From contig CAXNAD020000041.1 of assembly GCA_964200185.2 (NCBI GenBank), positions 1 to 37,163 on the forward strand: DNA of 37,163 bases, written 5' to 3'. Below, one piece after another: positions 29,183 to 37,163 of the stretch. This DNA comes from Choristocarpus tenellus KU-1152. Taxonomy: Eukaryota; Phaeophyceae. Position numbers and translations under genes: made by a program. Position 1 is the first letter of the stretch, and each line of letters begins with the position of its first letter. The notes under the pieces are model-generated. The model saw only the letters and a list, made by a program, of their open reading frames with translations. It had not been told where the DNA came from and made no database searches.

Positions 29183-30917
29183 CTGAGGAGAGTGCAAACA
29201 GAGCAAGCAAAGCAGTCTGTTAAGAATTCATACATAGATTCCAATTGGGGTGGTTCCACAACACAACACAGCCTTGGGAGAAACCAGATATGAACTTGAA
29301 AACATGAAAGGAAGATTTGTCTTCCAGATGGCAAACACGGATTTTGTGCGAGCTCCTGTGAGAAAAGTAACAAGTGTAAACGAGTCAAACATCCTATGGA
29401 AATATGCATTCAGGAAAGTAGGTACAAGATTGTATCCATATTATTAATACATCAATACTGCCCACCCACGTGCACCCACACTTTCAAGATCTCAGAAGTC
29501 AAAGGTGAATAAATTGCTTGTAGAAGGAGTGAGTGTGCTATACATTTTATGCGGTCCACAACAAGAAGTAGGTGGATGAAAGAACACTTGCCTGCAAAAA
29601 ACAACAAATTTCTCCCATTATTTGGGAGATAAGAAACCCCAAACTTTGCTTCTGTAGATATGGAATCACATCCACAGAGCTAGCAACATAGCTTTCATAG
29701 ACTCAGAAGCTCGTCAACTGACCCATAAAACATAGAGCTATGCTGTATAACTCAAAAAATGCACTATAGAGTCTGCATGCAGTATGAATGTCTACCAGGA
29801 CTGAGCTAGCTAATATTTTTACAGTATATTCTAGTACCAGAAGGGAGATGTCAACAGTAAGCCAGTCCCCTCCCTCTTTCACTGACTCTATTGATTGCGG
29901 CACACTATGGTAAGTAAGGTGTAGGGTACCTCTCATAGAAACTTTTTGAAACCCTTTCCTCCTTTGACATATTTCTTCCTCACACATATGAACAGCATAC
30001 ATCCAATATGAAAGACAAAAGTACAACTCCCACCAATATTGTGATATGGATATGGTGGGTCAATGATATGAGTCATCTGGAATGTGTAGAACATGTACTG
30101 TACATGACACATGGTCCATCTGGACACAGACACATGTCTTAATATGACCTCAGGATCAAGACGTAAAGGACAAATCTTCAAGAAGCTCAGATTGAGCTTG
30201 AGGTGACAGTAGTTAGAACTTCAAATTTTCTATTTTTTCACATCCTTAGGGTTATGGTCATGGACATTCACAAATACTACTATGCCTATTATGCCTATTA
30301 TGACTATCCTCTGACATTGGAATATAGAATGAAATGTAAAATGGGTGGACCAGAAGACGTAGGTTCTTCCTGCATTTTGATTCATTTCTTTTGGATCACA
30401 AAATCAAACAAAGAATGCAAAACCCTCAATAGGGTGTTTGCACTAAATGGATTCTTTTTGGTATACCTGCAGAAAGCTTTTTGATGCACCTAGAGAAATC
30501 AGCCTGAAACAAATCACTTTGTGTTTCAAAACACCCAAATCTCATACTCATATCTGAGTTCAAATCATGAACTACAATTTTACATGGGCCTCAGTACTAA
30601 AACAAGTCATGTGAAAAAAAGTACAGGTTTATACTTTAAGCACAAACCAAACTACCATTCAGTGCAGTAATTGTTTCACTACTGATCTCAAGTCGTTTTC
30701 ATAAGTAGGGCTAAACCATTCCAAGTCTTGAACCAGACATGTGATCCTACACTATTTGCATTGTCAAGGGAAGGTCATATTGGTATTATCCCAATGAATT
30801 TTATCATGCCATGTCTTCAGATTGTGTACAGGCAAATGATTCCATACAAGGACTTGCCCAGTGATATATGCCTCAAATTCAAGCTCTGGATATAATGGTT
30901 TGGAAGGGATTACACTA
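29183..30917. other. Upstream of the recognised PPIP5K exons; no exon found
   Basis: The minus strand was read here for the expected GGELTPAGR, RHGDRTPK and ATP-grasp blocks, and none was recognised. Open frames on the minus strand (29703-30181) have no family resemblance. The stretch reads as intron or intergenic DNA up to the transposon. Confidence 0.45.
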
Positions 30918-30937
30918 GGTGTACCGATATAAGAGAG
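30918..30937 (+). repeat. Left terminal inverted repeat of the Tigger-like element
   Basis: 18 of 20 positions match the reverse complement of 33767-33786. Two more GATATAAGAG copies follow at 30941 and about 30955, forming a subterminal repeat that could be a transposase-binding array. Confidence 0.85.
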
Positions 30938-31179
30938 TTCGATATAAGAGAAGGGATATAAGAGGGTAAATTGCCCTGTCACAACTTTTCAGAATTTAAG
31001 AGAGGTTTTGGCATTTTCCTACAAGTTCTCTCTTGTATAGAGCAAACTTGCATTTTCTTTCACTACTCAACAGATAGGTTTCCCAAAAGGCCATGTCTAG
31101 AGTTGTATAAAATATAAGAAATAAGCCACAAAGCTGCTCAAGACCAGCAGTACAAAGCATAGCAGTCTTTTGTCTCTCA

Positions 31180-31203
31180 GTACTGTACAGTACAGTACAG
31201 TAT
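31180..31203. repeat. TACAG pentamer microsatellite
   Basis: About four tandem GTACA/TACAG units lie inside the Tigger-like element. Confidence 0.75.
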
Positions 31204-31556
31204 ATCACATCAAGTTTAGAAAACTGCATTCTACAGATATGTCAATGCCCTGTGCAGCTGCAACATACAGGGTAACACTCCTGGTCCACCACACCATACA
31301 TGCCGTAACTGTCACATCTGTTGTGACTATCTTCATGGCATTTGCAGCATTGTGGATCCTTTTGGTGCCAGCAAAATGACACGCGTGTGCAAATTTTGTC
31401 TGAGCCCCACCAAGCGCAAGGCTTTGAGTCCTCCAGCCAGTGACAACACGGCATCGAAGCGCCATGATGACAACAACAAGGGCTAGGGGAAGGTGCTGCC
31501 AAATATATCTATGGAGAAAGTGTGTACAAGCCTTGTGGTGCCGACAATTGTAAGAG

Positions 31557-31766
31557 ATGAGCTTTGCAGAGAAGGTGGAAATGTTGACACTCCCAAAGAC
31601 CATGATGGGAACTGGTGTTGCTGAAAAGTTTGGAATCGATCACAGCACCCTCTACAAGTTGAAGAAGGAGGCAACAAACATCAGGGAAAAATCGCAAACA
31701 CTGAAGGCTGACGCCAAGTCTACAAGGGGTACCAAACATGTTGAGGTGCATTGGCATGCGGATTGA
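31557..31766 (+). pseudogene. Tigger-like transposase fragment, N-terminal HTH
   Basis: The frame starts MSFAEKVEMLTLPKTMMGTG and continues VAEKFGIDHSTLYKLKKEA, the CENP-B/pogo-type N-terminal helix-turn-helix with its typical S-x-x-EKVE opening. The frame stops at 31764, where the next part of the transposase would be expected. That part reappears only at about 33180. Confidence 0.75.
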
Positions 31767-33175
31767 AAGTCTGAAAGTAGGTTATTGTGATAGTGATTGA
31801 ATTGTCTTTCTGCACTGTCCACTGATGAGGATCATGATTGAATATTTTTTTAATTTTGCACCCATTTCTGTTGTACTGTAATGTATATACTGTGTACCAT
31901 AGTATCACGAGTGGTCATTTAGATCGTAGAGGTACAACCAAAGTCAGCAGTGAAGTATTCTAGCAGCTGCACCTGAAAACAATTCCAACCCTAAGCGAGG
32001 AACCTACATCAGCAACCAAGAGCTTCTAAACCTCTAAATGGAAGGCAGATTGTCCCTTATGTCATGGTGACCCGAGGGCCTAGTATACATCACGTTCCTA
32101 AGCTCAATGATCCACAACCCAAGCATGGAGCATTGTAATCCAGGCGGTTAAGATTTTCCCTCAGTTTTTCTGTATCTACTTGCCACTTAACGCACCCTGT
32201 ATTATGATAGATTATTAAACCTGGACCTCTTCAACAGGGACACGTTTCAATTTTTTGACTGATGCTGTGACCATGGACTGAGAGTGTTGTTTTTTGAAAA
32301 TAATAAAAACCAAGAACACGACTCGTAGGTAGACTGTTAATGTAAGCTGTTCTGGACAAATTGTATAGCTACCTCCGCACGCTGACCACTCATGAAGATA
32401 CCAAAGAATACACTGATGAACTGCTCATGGTAAGCATATGTTCTAAGTAGATGGACGCCGTTCAGTGCAGTGTGGTGCAAGTTATGTCAGAGGCAATAGT
32501 CCCACAGAGCAACAATCAGCCTGACCCTCACTAATTTCAAGTATCAAAATGTGGATACCACCGCCACTGGGCGCCATTATCTAGAAACAACTCTGGGTGC
32601 CGAGCAGATACTGACAAGACAGCAGATAGATGCTGGTACAATCTGATCAAGTCAGGGTCATATCACCACTGGTTTGGGGTCGTGTCATAGAGTGTAGCAC
32701 AAGATATGTTCAAAACAGTGCCTGACAGGCATGACACACACACATATATCACTCATTTTTTATTTGGGTCCCTCTGCCAAATTATTGTACATACTTGATT
32801 TGTGTCATAATCCAATATGATTTGTGTCATAATCAGATATGAAACCTGCAACACCTCGCTTTGCTTGGTGTCACCCACACAATTTTCATTTTCAGCGTGC
32901 AGTACTGTTACTCTATCTGCTTATTACTGTATCTGCATATTACTGTATCTGCTTATTACTGTATCTGCATATTACTGTATCTGCTTATTACTGTATCTGC
33001 ATGTTAATATATCTGCATGTTACTCTATTTGCATATTACTCTATCTGCATGTTACTCTATTTGCATATTACTCTATCTGCATATTACTCTATCTACAAAC
33101 GCGTTCTGCCAAGACTCAAAATTAATCAATTTTGTATCACCCATCCTCCTGCTAATGTCGTGCCCACCCACCGTC
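31745..33175. other. Probable nested insertion inside the Tigger-like transposase
   Basis: The HTH frame is interrupted after TKHVEV at about 31745, and the next transposase segment resumes at about 33180. The intervening 1.4 kb has no transposase-like sequence. AGGTG occurs at both edges (31743 and 33180), which could be a short target duplication or chance. The stretch contains an array of 16-bp repeats and two TTTGTGTCATAATC copies (about 32799 and 32820). Confidence 0.4.
32917..33095. repeat. 16-bp tandem repeat, about 11 copies
   Basis: The unit is CTGCATATTACTGTAT, with alternating CATATT/CTTATT/CATGTT and CTGT/CTCT variants. Two overlapping open frames here are by-products of the repeat and not genes. 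Confidence 0.92.
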
Positions 33176-33181
33176 CCATAG

Positions 33182-33766
33182 GTGGATGACAGTCTTGGAA
33201 CTATTTCAAGAGGCAAGAGCTGCAAAACTACCTGTTTATCGAGCTACCCTTCAGACGTTTGGACGGAAGGCATGCTCTGCTTTCATGAGTGTAATGTAGT
33301 AGTGTAGTAAGAACAGACCAGGAATAAGCCAAGTACAGCCACTTAGTCGCGTTGGATGGCTAGTTGAATAATTTCCTCACATGCAATAAGCTAGTGAGCA
33401 AGGCTCTTCATGGAGAGGTAGGTAGACAGTGTCAACGATGCAGCCATTGCCGACAGTCTGAAAAAAGTCCGCAAAGTGTGTGCCAAGTGCAACCCAAAGT
33501 GCAACTTCAACGTGGATGAAAATTAGTTTTTTTACCGCCTCCTACCAAAGTGGTCTTTTCTCGTGTTTTACTCGCCTGGTCAGAACAACACCATGTGGGG
33601 GGTAAAGGCAACCTATACGAAGGATCTGGTGACAGCCTATATCACAACCAATGCTACTCGATCTCAGAAGATACTGGTATCGTTCATTGGCATCTCCAAG
33701 ATCCCTCGGTTTAAGAGAAAAGCGCTCTTATATGTAATAAGAGAGGGTTTTTCACTTGCACCTACC
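33182..33766 (+). pseudogene. Tigger-like transposase fragment, start of DDE domain, with frameshift and stop
   Basis: One frame gives LELFQEARAAKLPVYRATLQ. A later segment gives AADSLKK-type sequence, then NFNVDE, an in-frame TAG at 33524-33526, and FFYRLLPKWSF. It continues to GVKATYTKDLVTAYITTNAT and IGISKIPRFKRK. The order matches pogo/Tigger transposases (NxDETGLFYRxLP ... GxKxxKxRxT ... IGKSxxPRxFK). The first catalytic Asp remains; the two later acidic residues lie in the deleted part. Confidence 0.8.
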
Positions 33767-33786
33767 CTCTCTTATATCAATACACC
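33767..33786 (-). repeat. Right terminal inverted repeat of the Tigger-like element
   Basis: Reverse complement of the left end with two mismatches. A related inverted pair (CTCTTATATG and AATAAGAGAGGG) lies just inside it at 33725-33748. Confidence 0.82.
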
Positions 33787-34107
33787 CACTACATTGGTTT
33801 TAGTATTTTGTTCCGAAATAGATCTGAATCTGTTCCGAGAGGTAGAACTAAAATAATGGTCATTTTTCGATGCCATTTTCAGTGATCCACTGTGCTTGGG
33901 GGTGGGTACAATACCCCTCCATTGTCACACAATATCTCAGCACTTCACCAAGAGTCGTACAACTCTTGCTTAGCCTCTGGACTATCTGCGATATGAGCCC
34001 CATAGTCAATATGGCCAGTCTGTCTAGTCCGCTGTCCTTTGACGGAATTCCATTGACCTGGGGTAAAAATTGTGAGCTTAGAGAGGAAAATCGAACTGCA
34101 CTGGTCT
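33787..34107. other. Sequence between Tigger-like element and inverted-repeat element, unassigned
   Basis: An open frame covers 33870-34172 on the plus strand. Its last part overlaps the inverted-repeat arm. No family was recognised. It may belong to the same unidentified element as the arm. Confidence 0.3.
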
Positions 34108-34219
34108 TATGCTATGCTTTAGCACTACCTCCAGGAATGAAACGACTTCTAAAAGGGAGGGCCAGGGAGTAAAGGTTGGACTCCACCAAGGTACAGCACA
34201 AGAGTCATATTCCTAAGGT
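34108..34219 (+). repeat. Inverted-repeat element, left arm, first part
   Basis: These bases recur almost unchanged in reverse complement at the right end of the window (37054-37163). Shared landmarks are GCTTTAGCACTACCTCCAGG and GGTTGGACTCCACCAAGG. The match breaks off at about 34219, after CATATTCCTAAGGTGG. One frame reads MKRLLKGRARE, then a stop, then DSTKVQHKSHIP. Confidence 0.88.
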
Positions 34220-34297
34220 GGTACCAACCAGTAGCTTCACCCTCTGTGGCAATCTTGTTTATTTCGCCAGAACGCCACAAGAATTACACAAAAATGT

Positions 34298-34324
34298 ATA
34301 TATGTATATATGTATATATGTATC
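34298..34324. repeat. TATATG microsatellite
   Basis: Tandem GTATATAT units of about 8 bases, roughly three copies. Confidence 0.8.
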
Positions 34325-34558
34325 AAATGAAGGATTTGACAAGAACTTTTCAAAGTTTGTATCCATGAACTTCCAGACTTCGGGGAACAGGAACTATGTC
34401 CCAATCAAATAATAACAAAAACGTGCAGGGATAACTCCGGTGCAATTTTAAAGGTCATGACTTCAAAACGGACAAAACTGAAGTGGTTGGCTGAACTCCC
34501 CACAAAAAACTGATGCGGGTCAGGTCGCTGCCCAAGTTTGGTCCATGTGGTAATACCG

Positions 34559-34582
<24 letters not shown>
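34559..34582. repeat. Homopolymeric A tract, about 24 bases
   Basis: An uninterrupted A run inside the DNA that splits the left arm. It could be the 3' end of a plus-strand retroposed copy, the 5' side of something on the minus strand, or a slippage product. Confidence 0.85.
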
Positions 34583-34590
<8 letters not shown>

Positions 34591-34661
34591 ACGGCGGACA
34601 ACATGTTAGCATCCCTGGAGACATCCCCCGCGCCCACACACACGCGACCCACACAGCAACA

Positions 34662-34790
34662 TGGGCCTCGACAGTGAGAAAAGGAGAGTCACCGAGGCCA
34701 CTCTGCCCCCTGGGTCTATACTTGGCACCTTCTCTTCCAAGAGGCAACGGAAAGGCAAGTACCATGTGACACTCAGTGCGGTGTTAGGTG
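34662..34790 (+). CDS. Possible small exon or ORF of unknown function
   Basis: The frame opens with MGLDSEKRRVTEATLPPGSI and contains KRQRKGKYHV, ending near a GTGATG donor. It is basic and polar with no recognisable domain. It may be part of the inserted element. Protein-like patches in shifted frames follow downstream (RKRAASPSPSGTVTKSVRKP; LRKRLSENPGVEYLSSPQLQ), which suggests a broken or intron-split gene. Confidence 0.25.
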
Positions 34791-35715
34791 ATGAGAAAGT
34801 GCAAGTAGTGTAGTGCAGCAGCATAATCAAATCACGCAATGAATCACGTGGTCATGACACTAACGCTGAGAGAAGATGCATTGAAAGCATTTCCACAAAA
34901 ATGTGGTTGGATCTTCAACCACATCGGAGCACTGCTCTCCAGTCTCTGCTGCCTCAGGAAAACAGGAAGAGAGCGGCAAGTCCATCACCAAGTGGTACAG
35001 TGACGAAGTCTGTGAGGAAGCCTGGTCACGGCAGATGAAGGGAGAACCAGAGTGGCCGGACAAAGGGAAGGTTGGGGAGGAGAGCAGTGCGACTGCGTGC
35101 CATTGCACTCAGGAAACGCTTAAGTGAAAACCCGGGTGTAGAATATCTTAGTAGTCCACAGTTGCAGCATGTCCTGGCTGTTTGGAAGGTATGCGAGCCG
35201 GAGTGGCTTAAGGAGCAAGAAAGAAGGTGTTAGGGTTAGGCTACAAGGGCTCTGAAGCACAAGAGAAGGTCGAAGGGGCTCACAAGGTGGAGGAGAAAAC
35301 GATTGTAACAAAGGCAGCTGTGGAGACTTTTCGATACCACCAAATCCTTCACTTAGAAGAGGTCGCAAAGCAGGTGGAGGTAGCCATCGATTAGGACGCC
35401 AGGGAAGAAGGAGGTGAGATTGAGAATATTTGCACATGCACACCAATGGTTTACTATTTGCAAGATGCCGTACATTTAGCTTTGTTCCTGGAATTGGGAT
35501 TGGACGTATAAAGTTGATTAAGGCTTTCTCCCAGCCTGCATTAATTCGAGAAATCAACAAAATTATTGATCAACTCAAGCCTGTCCTCCCTCACCCTTGC
35601 GCCTTGATGAAAAAATATATCACCCGTCCAGGAAACACGGACACCGCCTATTTCTGGCGCTCAACGAGGAAATGTGATAGTTAAGACTCTAACACTGTGA
35701 ATCCTGTACCTGTGT

Positions 35716-36051
35716 ATGAAGGACGGGAAAGACCGTCAAACAGCACTCGAGATGGCAGTAGGATATGCAATGGTCAAGTCAGAAACTGTGAGTAAAGGGG
35801 AGAGAGACTTCCTAACTAAGGGCCACGTCAAGGTGTCGGAGCAAGGGCGCTATGAGAGGCGTTTCGTCCTGGGTGTCAACAGGGACATCCTTGCCGAGCT
35901 CAAAGAGTGGGTACGTGAACACAGAGGAAGAAAGGGTGGGGAGGCTTTCTGCCCTACTAAACCCTATACTTTTAATCAAGTAATAGAGCATCTGTTACCA
36001 CTCTTAGTGGCCTACAACCCAGGGTTCAAATTCCAATATGACCCGTCTTAG
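35716..36051 (+). CDS. ORF of unknown function in the insertion region
   Basis: 111 codons starting MKDGKDRQTALEMAVGYAMV, with a charged middle (YERRFVLGVNRDILAELKEW) and a hydrophobic end. The composition is protein-like, but I do not recognise a family. Its stop lies about 160 bases before the resumed left arm. It is probably a fragment of an element protein. Confidence 0.35.
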   Translation: MKDGKDRQTALEMAVGYAMVKSETVSKGERDFLTKGHVKVSEQGRYERRFVLGVNRDILAELKEWVREHRGRKGGEAFCPTKPYTFNQVIEHLLPLLVAYNPGFKFQYDPS

Positions 36052-36210
36052 TTCCAAAAATAAAAATATGGTGAAAAAAAAACAAAGCCCGTGCTCTGGA
36101 CGTCATTGTGATTGGCACCACGAACATGTTTTTATTTTTTAATCCGATGTCTACATCAAAAGCTATGAAGGGACAACCCCAAATGGCAAAGCCACTGGTA
36201 CCACTACAAG

Positions 36211-36431
36211 GCGATATTCTTGTATGGTGCGATTTTTGAGAACAAGATTGGAATCTAGCGTGTTTGTGTCATCAAGCAAGCGCAGAGAAAATCAGCCCAC
36301 CGTGAGAGGGGGCAGCAGTACGACTTCAATGTGACCATCAACACCAAGTGGTGCTGAGAATGGTACATGGAGACGACCTTTCTCACCACATTGAAGGAAA
36401 AAATGCCGTGGTTGGAGGGTGTAGATTCTTG
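36211..36431 (+). repeat. Inverted-repeat element, left arm, second part
   Basis: Near-identical to the reverse complement of about 36840-37050. Shared landmarks are GGAATCTAGCGTGTTTGTGT and GACCATCAACACCAAGTGGT. One frame reads RVCVIKQAQRKSAHRERGQ, then FNVTINTKWC, a stop, EWYMETTFLTTLKEK and PWLEGV. In the right arm the stop after WC is a Trp codon and a few bases differ, so the arms are diverged copies of a coding segment. Confidence 0.88.
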
Positions 36432-36488
36432 AGAGGGAGTGAGTGATACAGTATGATAGATGGCCTTGTGAAGGGGGTAAAGAGTACA

Positions 36489-36570
36489 GAGTATGTACAG
36501 TAGAGTATGTACAGTAGAGTATGTACAGTAGAGTATGTACAGTAGAGTATGTACAGTAGAGTATGTACAA
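36489..36570. repeat. 14-bp tandem repeat, about six copies
   Basis: The unit is GTACAGTAGAGTAT. It lies in the spacer between the two arms of the inverted repeat. Confidence 0.92.
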
Positions 36571-36837
36571 TGCAGTTACTTCGGTTAGGGTGTGTGTTAG
36601 GGTTTGGCAGGGCCTTTGTAAGTGGTATAATGAAGTTTTGAAGGCGTTAGGGGGTAACCATTTCAAAGTACTCACACCCTAAGAAAAGGGGGCATGGGGG
36701 AAGTCTGTCAAAACAGATAGGAATCGATAGAGGGGCTTTCAACTTGGTGATGGACGGATGGATTGATGGGTTAGGTTTAGGGTTAAATGCATCTATGAAT
36801 CCAACAGAAAAAAAGTTTTTTCATCAGAGGTTATCTC

Positions 36838-37163
36838 AAGAAGCTACACCCTCCAACCATGGCCTTTTTTCCTTCAATGTGGTGAGAAAGGTCTCCACAT
36901 ACCACTCCCAGCACCACTTGGTGTTGATGGTCACATCAAAGTCATACTTCTGCCCCCTCTCACAGTGGGCTGATTTTCTCTGCGCCTGCTTGATGACACA
37001 AACACGCTAGATTCCAATCTTGTTCTCAAAAATCGCGTCACATATGAATATCACCGTAGGAATGTGACTCTTGTGCTGTACCTTGGTGGAGTCCAACCTT
37101 TACTCCCTGGCCCTCCCTTTTAGAAGTCGTTTCATTCCTGGAGGTAGTGCTAAAGCATAGCAT
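36838..37163 (-). repeat. Inverted-repeat element, right arm (runs off the window)
   Basis: Read on the minus strand this arm covers both parts of the left arm without a break, so it is the uninterrupted copy. One frame reads KSHIPTVIFICDAIFENKIG, then a stop, then RVCVIKQAQRKSAHCERGQ, FDVTINTKWCWEWYVETFLT and RPWLEGVAS. It is a transposon-type protein fragment of a family I cannot name. The arm is cut by the window end. Confidence 0.86.

Larger units (their letters stand above)
30918..33786 (+). mobile_element. Decayed pogo/Tigger-type (Tc1/mariner) DNA transposon
   Basis: The ends are imperfect inverted repeats: 30918-30937 (GGTGTACCGATATAAGAGAG) and 33767-33786 in reverse (GGTGTATTGATATAAGAGAG). 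TA dinucleotides lie next to both ends. Further GATATAAGAG copies follow the left end. Inside are fragments of a pogo/Tigger transposase: an HTH (31557-31710), FQEARAAKLPVYRATLQ (about 33204-33260), a catalytic-region start, NFNVDE (33500-33520), and GVKATYTKDLVTAYI with IGISKIPRFK (33598-33715). The rest of the DDE domain is missing before the right end. Confidence 0.82.
34220..36210. mobile_element. 2-kb DNA splitting the left arm of the inverted-repeat element
   Basis: The left arm stops at about 34219 and resumes at about 36211, while the right arm runs through without a gap, so the 2 kb looks inserted. The edges carry GGTGGTACCAACC and CCACTGGTACCACT, which are similar but not clear terminal repeats. 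Inside are the A tract and several open frames of unknown nature (34662-34791, 35042-35188, 35430-35684, 35716-36051). Confidence 0.45.

Noticed and set aside
31205-31603. Antisense Cys/His-rich open frame that could look like a zinc-finger protein
   Set aside because: It lies inside the Tigger-like element, the Cys spacing follows no known finger, and the plus strand explains the region.
32817-33189. Two overlapping open frames rich in Tyr, Ile, Cys and Leu
   Set aside because: They are translations of the 16-bp tandem repeat.
35120-35560. Antisense open frame of 146 codons, Pro/Leu-rich
   Set aside because: It has low-complexity composition, no motif, and weakly protein-like sequence on the opposite strand.

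Overview
This window comes from an intron-rich nuclear genome of a eukaryote. Most introns are GT-AG, reading phase is kept across every junction I modelled, and AT and short-unit satellites lie inside introns. I see no bacterial operon structure, rRNA, complete tRNA or CRISPR array. I cannot fix the lineage. An IQ protein carrying a dynein-type microtubule-binding stalk suggests a ciliated protist or alga, but this is inference.

The left two thirds (889-24815, + strand) hold one very large gene, modelled here as 23 exons encoding about 2,710 residues. Almost every junction is constrained by matching splice phase. Its domains in order are: a conserved N-terminal segment; coiled coil; three or four IQ calmodulin-binding motifs (7266-7563); more coiled coil; a degenerate P-loop-like alpha/beta domain (9240-9960); a domain that closely follows the dynein heavy-chain stalk and microtubule-binding domain (about 9990-10545); and at least five loosely repeated beta-rich modules with a 'VTVYE ... 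VYNP' signature (11343-20950). The last exon ends at a stop at 24813-24815. There is no AAA motor ring, so this is not a dynein heavy chain. It looks like an axonemal or cytoskeletal scaffold that has the dynein microtubule-contact fold.

Convergent to it, with only 237 bases between the stop codons, a minus-strand gene (25053-29182) encodes the histidine-acid-phosphatase-like half of a PPIP5K/VIP1 diphosphoinositol pentakisphosphate kinase. I resolve ten phase-consistent exons. The last one encodes a hydrophobic segment followed by a short basic tail, so this protein appears to be tail-anchored in a membrane. The ATP-grasp kinase half and the start of the phosphatase half were not found in the 8 kb upstream.

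The right end (30.9-37.2 kb) is repeat territory. It contains a decayed pogo/Tigger-type DNA transposon (30918-33786) with terminal inverted repeats, a probable nested insertion, an in-frame stop and loss of the C-terminal catalytic region. Further right is a large inverted repeat of another, unidentified element whose left arm is split by about 2 kb of other DNA and whose right arm runs off the window. Between these are short tandem repeats, an A-tract and a few unassigned open frames. The phosphatase gene's missing 5' part would have to lie across or beyond this invaded region.
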